From: an uncultured Oscillospiraceae bacterium
Lineage (GTDB): Bacteria; Bacillota; Clostridia; Oscillospirales; Oscillospiraceae
DNA: 13,055 bases
NCBI GenBank assembly: GCA_934569425.1
Contig: CAKTKM010000028.1
Coordinates: 1-13,055, forward strand
Direction: 5' to 3'
Each line of letters opens with the position of its first letter. The first letter of the stretch is position 1. This document shows positions 1-6,658 of this stretch, in pieces. The position numbers were made by a program, and so were the translations under genes. The notes beneath the pieces are model-generated. The model was not told where the DNA came from, made no database searches, and was given only the letters and a program-made list of their open reading frames with translations.

Positions 1-11
1 ATAACAAAGAG

Positions 12-40
12 CGCCGTGACGGAATTCTTCCGTCACGGCG
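12..40 (-). terminator. Rho-independent terminator of the minus-strand nucleotidyltransferase gene
   Basis: A perfect 13-bp inverted repeat (12-24 with 28-40) closes a three-base loop. Read on the minus strand it lies 15 bases past the stop codon at 56-58 and is followed by CTCTTTGTTAT, a T-rich tail (complement of 1-11). Stem, short loop and tail on the correct side make a convincing intrinsic terminator. It could also block transcription arriving from the left on the plus strand, but on that side the sequence after the stem is not T-rich. Confidence 0.85.
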
Positions 41-55
41 AACAGAGATATTCCC

Positions 56-619
56 CTACAGGCTGCTCAGAGCCTCCGGCGTATCCACATCCCGCAGCTC
101 ATCGGCGGAAACCTCATACAGCAGAAGCTCGTTTTCGTGCTGGCGGATGACCACGCTGCCGCCCCGGTCTCCCTCGGTCTTCAGCAGTTCCGGATAGAAG
201 CGGGCAGGGAAGATGCAGGGATTGCCCCGTTGTCCGCCGTGTCCCAGCCCAACGATATGGCCGGGATTGCGGCAGTAGAAGTCCACCAGCCGCGCCACGC
301 TTTCCCGCCGCAGAAGCGGCTGGTCGGCTACCTGAAACAGCAGCGCGTCGCAGTGTTCCAGCGCCTGTACCCCCAGGTGGATACTGTGGCTCTGGCCGTA
401 TTCCGGGTGAGCGTTGATGATGGGCGTGAAGCCGAATTCCGTTGCCAGCGCGGCCACCTCCGGATACTGCGTCACCACCACAGCGGCGGACAGATTTTTG
501 GCGGGAACGGCCTCCAATGCCCGGCGGATCAGGCTCCTGCCCTGCCATTCCTGCCGCAGCTTATTGCCGCCAAAGCGCTGTCCCATTCCGGCGGCCATCA
601 CAACGCAGCCAATGTTCAT
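56..619 (-). CDS. MocA/MobA-like NTP transferase (molybdenum cofactor nucleotidyltransferase family), 187 aa
   Basis: Probably transfers a nucleotide, most likely CMP from CTP, onto the molybdopterin cofactor used by molybdenum hydroxylases. It is a small soluble cytoplasmic enzyme of the NTP_transf_3 (GT-A-like) fold. The N-terminal signature VMAAGMGQRFGGNK (residues 7-20) is the nucleotide-binding loop. AAG here, rather than the AGG usual in GTP-using MobA, points to the MocA branch. VADQP (97-101) carries the expected metal-binding Asp99, and DVDTPEAL near the C terminus (177-184) is typical of the family. I start at the ATG at 619, seven bases after AGGAG. The open frame continues to 781, but the extra residues lack family similarity and precede the promoter. 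The gene is divergent from xdhABC, which needs such a cofactor. CTP versus GTP use is inferred; a selenium-dependent hydroxylase maturation role (YgfJ-like) is an alternative. Confidence 0.82.
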   Translation of the reverse strand: MNIGCVVMAAGMGQRFGGNKLRQEWQGRSLIRRALEAVPAKNLSAAVVVTQYPEVAALATEFGFTPIINAHPEYGQSHSIHLGVQALEHCDALLFQVADQPLLRRESVARLVDFYCRNPGHIVGLGHGGQRGNPCIFPARFYPELLKTEGDRGGSVVIRQHENELLLYEVSADELRDVDTPEALSSL

Positions 620-658
620 GCGGGTCACTCCTGTTCTGCAAAAAACTTCTTTGCCGGT

Positions 659-688
659 AGTATACCCGTTTTTTTGAAATAGTGTCAA
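659..688 (-). promoter_or_regulatory. Sigma-A-type promoter for the minus-strand nucleotidyltransferase gene
   Basis: On the minus strand there is a perfect -35 TTGACA (683-688), an 18-base spacer and a -10 TATACT (659-664). The start codon at 619 lies about 33 bases beyond the expected transcription start, leaving room for the AGGAG ribosome site. The match is near consensus, which suggests the gene can be transcribed vegetatively without an activator. No operator palindrome is obvious around it. Confidence 0.75.
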
Positions 689-750
689 TAAAAAGTACGG
701 ATATTCTCCAATTAAAATAACGAAAACCTCTTTTCTCTCCCTGCAAATCG

Positions 751-759
751 TGCTATGAT
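751..759 (+). promoter_or_regulatory. Extended -10 promoter of the xdhABC operon
   Basis: TGCTATGAT (751-759) is an extended -10 element (TGn plus TATGAT, five of six matches to TATAAT). The position 17 bases upstream (731-736, ttttct) is a poor -35, so an activator may be needed. The predicted transcript starts near 766, giving a leader of about 85 bases with a hairpin at 798-820 before xdhA. Assignment rests on sequence match alone. Confidence 0.5.
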
Positions 760-797
760 AAGCAGGAAAGATAGGTACCATAACGGATTCAGATAAC

Positions 798-820
798 CGC
801 CGCTTTTCAGAGAAGCGGCG
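798..820 (+). other. Hairpin in the predicted xdhA leader
   Basis: CGCCGCTT (798-805) pairs with AAGCGGCG (813-820) around a seven-base loop. No T-run follows, so it is not an intrinsic terminator. It lies 15 bases before the GAGGAGG ribosome site of xdhA (835-841), between predicted promoter and gene. It could be a protein operator, an mRNA-stabilising hairpin or chance. No purine-riboswitch core is seen around it. Confidence 0.4.
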
Positions 821-849
821 CTCAGACAGACATCGAGGAGGAAAACCAT

Positions 850-3144
850 ATGGGTGAAGTCGGAAAAAGCCAGGTTCGTGTAGACGCCTACGACAAGGCG
901 ACCGGCCGGACGAAGTACTACGAGGATCGGATGCCGCAGGACGCGCTGTATGTCCGCATCAAGCACGCGGAGATCGCCCACGGCTTTGTCAAGTCGGTGG
1001 ACACTGCCGCCGCGGAGCAGATCGATGGTGTGGTGAAGGTGCTGACCTGCTTTGACGTGCCTGACATCACCTTTCCCACGGCAGGTCATCCGTGGTCTAT
1101 GGATCCTGACCATCAGGACGTGGCTGACCGTCATTTGCTGAACCGCCATGTGCGCTATTGGGGCGATGACGTGGCCGTGGTCATCGCCGAGAACGAGGTG
1201 GCCGCCATGCAGGGCGTGCGCGCGCTGAAGGTAGAGTATGAAGAGCTTCCCTTCGTGCTGGATGTGCAGAAGGCGATGGAGGACAGCGCGCCCCAGCTCC
1301 ATGAAAACTATCCCAACAATATCCTGAAGCATACCGACATGAAGAAGGGCGATTACCAGACCGCCATTCAGGAGCCGGGGCTCATCAAGGTAGAGGGCTG
1401 GTACGATACGCCGACCGTGCAGCATTGCCATATTGAGAATCACGGCTGCTTTGCCTATGAGGAGAACGGCCGTATCGTGGTGGTGTCCTCCACCCAGATC
1501 CCCCATATCATCCGCCGCGTGGTGGGACAGGCGCTGGGTCGCCCGTGGGCGGACATCCGCGTGGTGAAGCCCTATATCGGCGGCGGCTTCGGCAACAAGC
1601 AGGATGCACTGTATGAGCCGCTGTGCGCATGGTGCAGTACGCAGGTGGGCGGCCGCTGCGTCCGTGTGGACTGCTCCCGCGAGGAGACTTTTGTCTCCAA
1701 CCGCGTGCGCCACGCCATCCGCTTCCATATCATCTCCTGGCTCCGCAAGGACGGTACCTTCGCCGCCCGCAAGGTGGAGTGCTTCTCCAACCAGGGCGCT
1801 TATGCTTCCCACGGCCATTCCATCGTGGCCAAGGCCATGGGCTCCTTCCCTCAGCACTATCCCTGCGATAATATGGAGTGCGATGCGTGGACGGTGTTCA
1901 CCAACCGTCCCGCTGCCGGCGCCATGCGCGGCTACGGCATGCCGCAGGCCTCTTTTGCCGATGAATCCAATGTGGACGAGTGCGCCAAGGCCGTGGGTAT
2001 GGATCCGCTGGCCTTCCGGATGCAGAACATTATGCCGCAGGGCTATGAGGATGCGTTCAGCCACAACGTCAACTACTACGACTCCTTCCGTCAGTGTCTG
2101 GAGGTGGGACGCAAGTACATGGATTACGACCGCAAGGTGGCGGAGTACGCCAAGGATACCGGCCCCATCCGCCGCGGTATCGGTGTGGCGACCTTCTGGT
2201 ACAACACCGCCGTGTATCCCATTTCGCTGGAGACCAGCTCCAACCGGATGCTGCTGAATCTGGACGGCACCGTTACCATGCAGTGCGGTGAGACGGAGAT
2301 CGGTCAGGGCGCCGACACCGCCTATGCCCAGATGACCGCCGATGTGGTGGGCCTGAAGAGCTATAAGGACGTGCATGTGGTGTCCTGCCAGGATACGGAC
2401 ATCACGCCTACCGGTTTGGGCGCTTATGCCAGCCGCCAGACGTATGTGGCGGGCTTCTCTATTCGTAAGACCGGCCTGCTGCTGAAGGAAAAGATCCTGG
2501 CCTACGCCCAGAAGATCACCCGTCAGGCTACCTACAACATGGACATCGTAGACGGCAACATTGTCCGCTCCACCGACGGGAAGGTGCTGATGTCCCTCAG
2601 TGAGCTGGCCATGACCGCCCAGTATAACCCCGCCGATTCCGAGCATATTACCGCGGAGAGTACCTATACCATCCAGAACAACGCCTATTCCTTCGGCTGT
2701 ACCTTCGCCGATATTGAGGTGGACATCCCCATGTGCAAGGTGACGCTGAAAAACATCATCAACGTCCACGACTGCGGCAGACTCATTAACCCCGCACTGG
2801 CGGAGGCACAGGTACACGGCGGTATGTCCATGGCTATCGGCTACGGCATGGGCGAACAGTTGCTGTTCGATGAAAAGAACGGAAAGCCCCTGAACAACAA
2901 CCTGCTGGACTATAAGCTGTCCACCATTATGGATCACCCCCATCTGGAGGCGCAGTTCGTGGAAAATGACGAGCCTACCTCCGCCTTCGGCACCAAGGCG
3001 CTGGGAGAGCCGCCGGCCTGTTCCGGCGCCCCCGCCATCCGCAACGCCATTCTCAACGCTACTGGCGTGACCATTGACCAGAACCCCATGAACGCCCATA
3101 TCCTCTTCAAGCGCTTCAGCGAAGAGGGCCTGATTCAAGACTGA
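850..3144 (+). CDS. xdhA: Xanthine dehydrogenase-type molybdenum hydroxylase, molybdopterin-binding subunit, 764 aa
   Basis: Catalytic large subunit of a three-subunit molybdenum hydroxylase. It hydroxylates a purine or other N-heterocycle at the Mo-pterin site and passes electrons to the XdhC and XdhB subunits. Length and sequence match E. coli-type XdhA (about 750 aa) throughout, from the N-terminal a/b-hammerhead domain to the C terminus. Visible cofactor motifs are GGGFGNKQD (244-252), AMRGYG (358-363) and GEPP (719-722), whose Glu720 corresponds to the catalytic Glu of the family (Glu1261 of bovine XDH). The ATG at 850 follows GAGGAGG by eight bases. It is first in the operon xdhA-xdhB-xdhC. 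At the position of the substrate-orienting Glu802 of bovine XDH there is Gln251, so the substrate could differ from xanthine. No selenium insertion signal or in-frame TGA is present. The family is certain; the substrate is not. Confidence 0.9.
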   Translation: MGEVGKSQVRVDAYDKATGRTKYYEDRMPQDALYVRIKHAEIAHGFVKSVDTAAAEQIDGVVKVLTCFDVPDITFPTAGHPWSMDPDHQDVADRHLLNRHVRYWGDDVAVVIAENEVAAMQGVRALKVEYEELPFVLDVQKAMEDSAPQLHENYPNNILKHTDMKKGDYQTAIQEPGLIKVEGWYDTPTVQHCHIENHGCFAYEENGRIVVVSSTQIPHIIRRVVGQALGRPWADIRVVKPYIGGGFGNKQDALYEPLCAWCSTQVGGRCVRVDCSREETFVSNRVRHAIRFHIISWLRKDGTFAARKVECFSNQGAYASHGHSIVAKAMGSFPQHYPCDNMECDAWTVFTNRPAAGAMRGYGMPQASFADESNVDECAKAVGMDPLAFRMQNIMPQGYEDAFSHNVNYYDSFRQCLEVGRKYMDYDRKVAEYAKDTGPIRRGIGVATFWYNTAVYPISLETSSNRMLLNLDGTVTMQCGETEIGQGADTAYAQMTADVVGLKSYKDVHVVSCQDTDITPTGLGAYASRQTYVAGFSIRKTGLLLKEKILAYAQKITRQATYNMDIVDGNIVRSTDGKVLMSLSELAMTAQYNPADSEHITAESTYTIQNNAYSFGCTFADIEVDIPMCKVTLKNIINVHDCGRLINPALAEAQVHGGMSMAIGYGMGEQLLFDEKNGKPLNNNLLDYKLSTIMDHPHLEAQFVENDEPTSAFGTKALGEPPACSGAPAIRNAILNATGVTIDQNPMNAHILFKRFSEEGLIQD

Positions 3145-3158
3145 GGAGGTACACAGCC

Positions 3159-4046
3159 ATGTATGATATGTTAGCTCTTTACGAGGCGAAAGACGTACAG
3201 GATGCTGTGCGCCTCCGTCTGGAGCATCCCGAGGCGCAGATCATCGCCGGCGGCACCGATGTGCTGGTGCAGATGCGGGAGGGAAAGCGTGCCAGCAAGG
3301 CGCTGATCTCCATCCAAAAGTGCGATGAGATGCGGGGCATTTCCATTGACGCGGAGGAGAACATCCGCATCGGCAGCCTTACCAGTTTCACCCATATCAC
3401 CAACGACCCCATCATCCAGCGGTATATCAACGTGCTGGGCGAGGCGGTGGACATGGTGGGCGGCCCTCAGATCCGCAACGCCGGAACCATCGGCGGCAAC
3501 ACCTGCAACGGCGTGACCTCCGCCGACTCCGCCTCCACGCTCCACGCATGGGAGGCCATCGTGGAGATCACCGGCAAAAACGGCATCCGCCGCGTTCCCA
3601 TCAAGGAATTTTATCTGAAGGCAGGAACGGTTGATCTGAAGGTGGAGGATGGTGAGATCCAGACCGCTCTTCTGATTCCCAAGGCCAGCTATGACCGCAC
3701 TTTTGGCCACTATATCAAATACGCCATGCGCAACGCCATGGACATCGCCACACTGGGAACCTCCGTCAACGCCCGCCTCAGTCCCGACGGCAAGACCTTC
3801 GAGCGGGTGCGGATCGCCTTCGGCGTGGCAGGCCCCGTTCCCATGCGTGCCGTCACGGCGGAGGGCTTCATCAACGGCAAGGACGTGACGCTGGAGAATA
3901 TCGAGGCGTTTGGCCGCAAGGTGCTGGAGGACATCAATCCCCGCGACTCGTGGCGCGCCAGTAAGGCCTTTCGCAGTCACATCGCGGTGGAGAGCGCCAA
4001 GCGCTGCCTGATCGAATCCGTAAAACTGGCGGGAGGTGAGCTGTAA
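3159..4046 (+). CDS. xdhB: Xanthine dehydrogenase-type hydroxylase, FAD-binding subunit, 295 aa
   Basis: Medium, FAD-carrying subunit (CO dehydrogenase flavoprotein / PCMH fold) that receives electrons from the [2Fe-2S] subunit and passes them to NAD+ or another acceptor. The two FAD loops are AGGTDVL (30-36) and TIGGNTCNG (110-118). FKYAMR-like IKYAMRNAMDIA and SWRASKAFR near the C terminus agree closely with E. coli XdhB (about 292 aa). There is no extra cysteine-rich [4Fe-4S] insertion of the kind found in 4-hydroxybenzoyl-CoA reductase. The ATG at 3159 is preceded by AGGAGG that overlaps the xdhA stop region (gap 14 bases). The stop overlaps the xdhC start as TAATG, indicating translational coupling. 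No truncation or frameshift is seen. Confidence 0.9.
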   Translation: MYDMLALYEAKDVQDAVRLRLEHPEAQIIAGGTDVLVQMREGKRASKALISIQKCDEMRGISIDAEENIRIGSLTSFTHITNDPIIQRYINVLGEAVDMVGGPQIRNAGTIGGNTCNGVTSADSASTLHAWEAIVEITGKNGIRRVPIKEFYLKAGTVDLKVEDGEIQTALLIPKASYDRTFGHYIKYAMRNAMDIATLGTSVNARLSPDGKTFERVRIAFGVAGPVPMRAVTAEGFINGKDVTLENIEAFGRKVLEDINPRDSWRASKAFRSHIAVESAKRCLIESVKLAGGEL

Positions 4047-4558
4047 TGGCAAAGAAACAGTATGCACTGGTCACTTGCTGGATCAACGGCAAGGAAGTGG
4101 AGCAGATGGTGGACGTTCGCGCATCACTGACGGATATGCTCCGCAACGATTTCCGCCTGACCTCCGTGAAAAAGGGCTGTGAGGTAGGCGAGTGCGGCGC
4201 CTGCAATGTGCTGATCGACGGCGAGTGCTTCAACTCCTGCCTGTATCTCGCGGTGTGGGCAGAGGGCAAGCACATTACCACGCTGGAGGGACTCACCGGC
4301 CCCAATGGCGAGCTGAGTGACATTCAGCAGGCTTTTCTGGACGAGACCGCCATTCAATGCGGCTTCTGCATCCCCGGCTTTATCATGACCGCCGCCGAAA
4401 TTCTGGATCGCAAGGTTTATTACACCGATGACCAGTTGCGCAAGCTTCTCAGCGGCCACCTGTGCCGCTGTACCGGCTATGAAAACATTTTCAAGGCGGT
4501 GAAAAAGACCATGCTGCGCCGTCTGGGCATGCTGGACGACCCTTATCTGAATACCTGA
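4046..4558 (+). CDS. xdhC: Xanthine dehydrogenase-type hydroxylase, 2x[2Fe-2S] iron-sulfur subunit, 170 aa
   Basis: Small electron-transfer subunit between the Mo-pterin site (XdhA) and FAD (XdhB). All eight cluster cysteines are present. The N-terminal plant-type ferredoxin domain has Cys45, Cys50, Cys53 and Cys65 (C-x4-C-x2-C-x11-C), and the C-terminal four-helix domain has CGFC (Cys105, Cys108) and CRC (Cys140, Cys142). The protein matches E. coli XdhC (159 aa) with about ten extra C-terminal residues. It should not be confused with the unrelated XdhC/CoxI maturation chaperone, which is not in this window. The start ATG shares its A with the xdhB stop (TAATG), and GGGAGGTGAG lies just upstream. 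It is the last gene of the operon, followed by a strong terminator. Confidence 0.92.
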   Translation: MAKKQYALVTCWINGKEVEQMVDVRASLTDMLRNDFRLTSVKKGCEVGECGACNVLIDGECFNSCLYLAVWAEGKHITTLEGLTGPNGELSDIQQAFLDETAIQCGFCIPGFIMTAAEILDRKVYYTDDQLRKLLSGHLCRCTGYENIFKAVKKTMLRRLGMLDDPYLNT

Positions 4559-4575
4559 CCCGCTGAAATGACTCG

Positions 4576-4612
4576 GCGCCCGAAGCATACGCTTCGGGCG
4601 CTTTGCTGTTGT
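4576..4612 (+). terminator. Rho-independent terminator of xdhABC
   Basis: A perfect 11-bp stem (4576-4586 with 4591-4601) closed by the loop ATAC is followed by TTTGCTGTTGT. It sits 17 bases after the xdhC stop codon and immediately before the predicted sigma-E promoter of spoIIIA, so it insulates the sporulation operon from hydroxylase transcription. Confidence 0.85.
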
Positions 4613-4640
4613 CATAACGTAAGCTGTCCCCGCATACACT
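4612..4640 (+). promoter_or_regulatory. Predicted sigma-E (mother-cell) promoter of the spoIIIA operon
   Basis: The octamer CATACACT (4633-4640) fits the sigma-E -10 consensus CATACAHT at every position. Fourteen bases upstream TCATAAC (4612-4618) fits five of seven positions of the -35 consensus KMATATT. The expected transcript starts near 4647, placing AGGAG (4656-4660) and the spoIIIAA ATG (4668) close behind. In B. subtilis spoIIIA is transcribed by sigma-E, which agrees with the match. No good sigma-A alternative is visible in this short gap. Confidence 0.75.
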
Positions 4641-4667
4641 TGACCATCAACGATGAGGAGTGATCCC

Positions 4668-5591
4668 ATGGACGAGCATTACGCGGTGGCGAGGTACGAA
4701 CAGGCGGTGGAGCTTTTGCCGCCCAAGTGGCAGCGGATGGCACGCCAGCTGCCGGATCACCAGAAGGCGCAGGCGGAGGAACTGCGCCTGCGGGCGGGAC
4801 AGCCTATGACGGTGCTGCTGCCGGAGGGGGAGGTGTGGCTGACACAGGAGCGCCCGATCCCTCGCGTGACGCAGGCGGACTTGGAGCAGCTGTGCGATGT
4901 GGTGACCGGTTACTCCCGCTATGCTGTTACCGACACCATGGCACAGGGGTATCTTACCGCCGCCGGCGGTTTCCGCGTGGGACTGTGCGGCACGGTGGTG
5001 CTGCGGCAGGGGGAGAGCCGGAATCTCCGGGATCTGTCCTCTGCCTGCATCCGCATCGGACGGCAGCAGACAGGTATTGGCGAAGCGGTGTTGCCTCAGC
5101 TTTGGACAGATGACCGCTTTCCCTCCACCGTGATCCTGTCTCCGCCGGGACTGGGAAAGACGACACTGCTGCGGGATATGATCCGCAGTCTCTCTGACGG
5201 TACGGCGGAGCACGCCGCGCGGCGCGTGGCGGTGGTGGACGAGCGGGGGGAGATCGCCGGGGTCTGCCGCGGTGTGCCGCAGCTGGCGGTGGGGAGCCAT
5301 ACGGACGTGCTGGACGGCTGTCCCAAGGCGGCGGGCATTCCCATGGTGCTGCGCGCGGCCAACCCACAGATCATCGCCGTGGATGAGATCACGGAGCGGC
5401 AGGATCTTTACGCCGTTTCCGCTGCCGCTAACTGCGGCGTGGCGCTGCTGGCCACCATCCATGCCGCCGATGCGGCGGAGTTGAGGCGCAAGCCGTTGTT
5501 TGCGCAGCTTTTGAAGCTGAAGGTGTTTGAAAAGACTGTCACCATCACCCGTCGCGACGGCCAGCGCCGCTATCAGGTGGAAGACCTGTGA
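4668..5591 (+). CDS. spoIIIAA: Stage III sporulation protein AA, secretion-type ATPase, 307 aa
   Basis: Cytoplasmic ATPase on the mother-cell side of the SpoIIIA channel, related to type II/IV secretion ATPases. It is thought to drive assembly or transport across the space between mother cell and forespore and is needed for late sigma-G activity in B. subtilis. Walker A is SPPGLGKTT (158-166) and Walker B is IIAVDE (235-240); an arginine-rich VVDERGEIAG stretch lies between (189-198). Length equals the B. subtilis protein (307 aa). I chose the ATG at 4668, which follows AGGAG by seven bases, over the in-frame ATG at 4653 that lies before that site. The first residue of the P-loop is Ser158 rather than the usual Gly; Lys164 and Thr165 are intact. 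The stop overlaps the next start by four bases (GTGA). Confidence 0.93.
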   Translation: MDEHYAVARYEQAVELLPPKWQRMARQLPDHQKAQAEELRLRAGQPMTVLLPEGEVWLTQERPIPRVTQADLEQLCDVVTGYSRYAVTDTMAQGYLTAAGGFRVGLCGTVVLRQGESRNLRDLSSACIRIGRQQTGIGEAVLPQLWTDDRFPSTVILSPPGLGKTTLLRDMIRSLSDGTAEHAARRVAVVDERGEIAGVCRGVPQLAVGSHTDVLDGCPKAAGIPMVLRAANPQIIAVDEITERQDLYAVSAAANCGVALLATIHAADAAELRRKPLFAQLLKLKVFEKTVTITRRDGQRRYQVEDL

Positions 5592-6067
5592 TCGGCAGGC
5601 TGGCGGGAGGTGCGCTGGTGCTGGGGGCGGCGCTGTGGACGGCGTTGTCCGCTCTGCGGCAGCGGCGGCGTGAAACGGAGCTGCTGGAGCAGCTGTCCGC
5701 CGCGTTGGAGGATATGGCCTCCCGTATCCGCTGGCAGCGGAGCACCCTGCCGGAGACTATCGCGGCGCAGCGGCGCTATCCGCTGGCGGGGGTGTATTTC
5801 CGTGACGTGTCGGCGCTGCTGACACAGGATGTTCCGCTGCGGAATGCATGGCATCAGGCCTTTGCGCCGCTGCCGGTGGGGGGTGAAGTGCTGGCGGCGC
5901 TGGAACTGTCCGGGGACGAGGAGAAGCTGACGGGCAGTCTGCTGTATGCCGCTGCCCGGCTGAAGGAGCGCTGTACCTGCCGCCGGGCGGAGCAGCGGCA
6001 AAAGGCGAAGCTGTGGCTGTCGGGAGCGCTGTGCCTGGCGGGTTTACTTGTGATTTTACTGATGTGA
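5588..6067 (+). CDS. spoIIIAB: Stage III sporulation protein AB, 159 aa
   Basis: Membrane protein of the SpoIIIA channel, with resemblance to GspF-type inner-membrane platform proteins of type II secretion. It has an N-terminal hydrophobic segment (about residues 4-20), a charged, mostly helical middle rich in Arg, Glu and Gln, and a C-terminal hydrophobic segment ending LAGLLVILLM, the usual two-end topology. Length is slightly below that of B. subtilis (171 aa). It starts at GTG 5588 inside the spoIIIAA stop (GTGA overlap), a coupled start. Identity rests on position between AA and AC plus topology; the sequence itself is less conserved than its neighbours. Confidence 0.88.
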   Translation: MIGRLAGGALVLGAALWTALSALRQRRRETELLEQLSAALEDMASRIRWQRSTLPETIAAQRRYPLAGVYFRDVSALLTQDVPLRNAWHQAFAPLPVGGEVLAALELSGDEEKLTGSLLYAAARLKERCTCRRAEQRQKAKLWLSGALCLAGLLVILLM

Positions 6068-6077
6068 GGATGAGAGT

Positions 6078-6272
6078 ATGGATGTTGACCTGATCTTCAA
6101 GATCGCGGCTGTAGGTATACTGGTGGCGGTGTTGAATCTGATACTGGCGCGCTCGGGGCGGGACGAGCAGGCGCTGATGACCACGCTGGCGGGCTTGATC
6201 GTGGTGCTGATGATGCTGCTGCGGCAGATCAGCGACCTGTTCGCGCTGGTCAAGCAGCTGTTTTCACTGTAA
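6078..6272 (+). CDS. spoIIIAC: Stage III sporulation protein AC, 64 aa
   Basis: Very small integral membrane subunit of the SpoIIIA channel, made of two transmembrane helices (about residues 5-23 and 33-52) joined by a short charged loop containing ARSGRDEQ. Family length is about 65-68 aa, so it is complete. It starts at ATG 6078, after GAGGATGAG, ten bases past spoIIIAB. Its stop overlaps the spoIIIAD start as TAATG. AC and AD are usually found as a pair and may be related by duplication. Confidence 0.9.
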   Translation: MDVDLIFKIAAVGILVAVLNLILARSGRDEQALMTTLAGLIVVLMMLLRQISDLFALVKQLFSL

Positions 6273-6658
6273 TGGACACGGCGGCTAAGGTCGCGGCGGT
6301 GTGCCTTGTGGGGGCGCTGCTGGCGGCGCTTTTGAAAAAGACAAGCCCTGATATGGCGCTGCTGCTGTCGCTGGCGGTGTGTGCCGGCGTGCTGCTGGCG
6401 CTGTGCCGGGGACTGGAGGAGGTGGCTTCCTTTTTGCGGCAGCTGCTGGCATGGGGCGGACTGTCCACGGAGCTGTTTGTCCCGCTGCTGAAAACCGTCG
6501 GCATTGCGCTGATCAGCCGCACCGGCGCCGCGCTGTGCCGGGACGCGGGGGAAGGCGCCATGGCGTCGATTGCGGAGATGGCGGGCGCCTTTGCCGCCAT
6601 ATTGGTGGCGCTGCCGCTGTTTCGCGCCGCATGGCGGATGCTGGAGGGATTGCTGTGA
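6272..6658 (+). CDS. spoIIIAD: Stage III sporulation protein AD, 128 aa
   Basis: Integral membrane subunit of the SpoIIIA channel with about four hydrophobic segments. The first begins at residue 5, and a hydrophobic stretch near 98-120 ends the protein. LLKTVGIALISR and a following acidic and glycine-containing loop (CRDAGEG) are typical of the family. Length is close to that of B. subtilis (133 aa). The ATG shares a base with the spoIIIAC stop, and no good Shine-Dalgarno precedes it, so translation probably depends on ribosomes finishing spoIIIAC. It overlaps spoIIIAE by four bases (GTGA). Confidence 0.9.
   Translation: MDTAAKVAAVCLVGALLAALLKKTSPDMALLLSLAVCAGVLLALCRGLEEVASFLRQLLAWGGLSTELFVPLLKTVGIALISRTGAALCRDAGEGAMASIAEMAGAFAAILVALPLFRAAWRMLEGLL

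Noticed and set aside
620..781. An N-terminal extension of 54 residues on the nucleotidyltransferase
   Set aside because: The extension runs through the TTGACA/TATACT promoter, lacks family similarity, and the ATG at 619 has a good AGGAG site directly before the nucleotide-binding motif.
760..849. A purine or molybdenum-cofactor riboswitch in the xdhA leader
   Set aside because: The leader is under 90 bases and has only one simple 8-bp hairpin. The conserved three-way-junction core of purine riboswitches and the long Moco RNA motif are not visible.
712..3138. An 808-codon open frame on the minus strand across xdhA
   Set aside because: It is the shadow of xdhA in GC-rich DNA. It is rich in His, Gly and Val without any domain, while the plus-strand frame encodes a full XdhA with all motifs. 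The same applies to the long antisense frames at 3171-4067, 4124-4669, 6826-7791, 8186-9016, 10014-11162 and 11868-12989.
6379..6654. A 92-codon extension of spoIIIAE
   Set aside because: It lies wholly over spoIIIAD in another frame. The GTG at 6655 has a GGAGGG site and begins a proper signal peptide.
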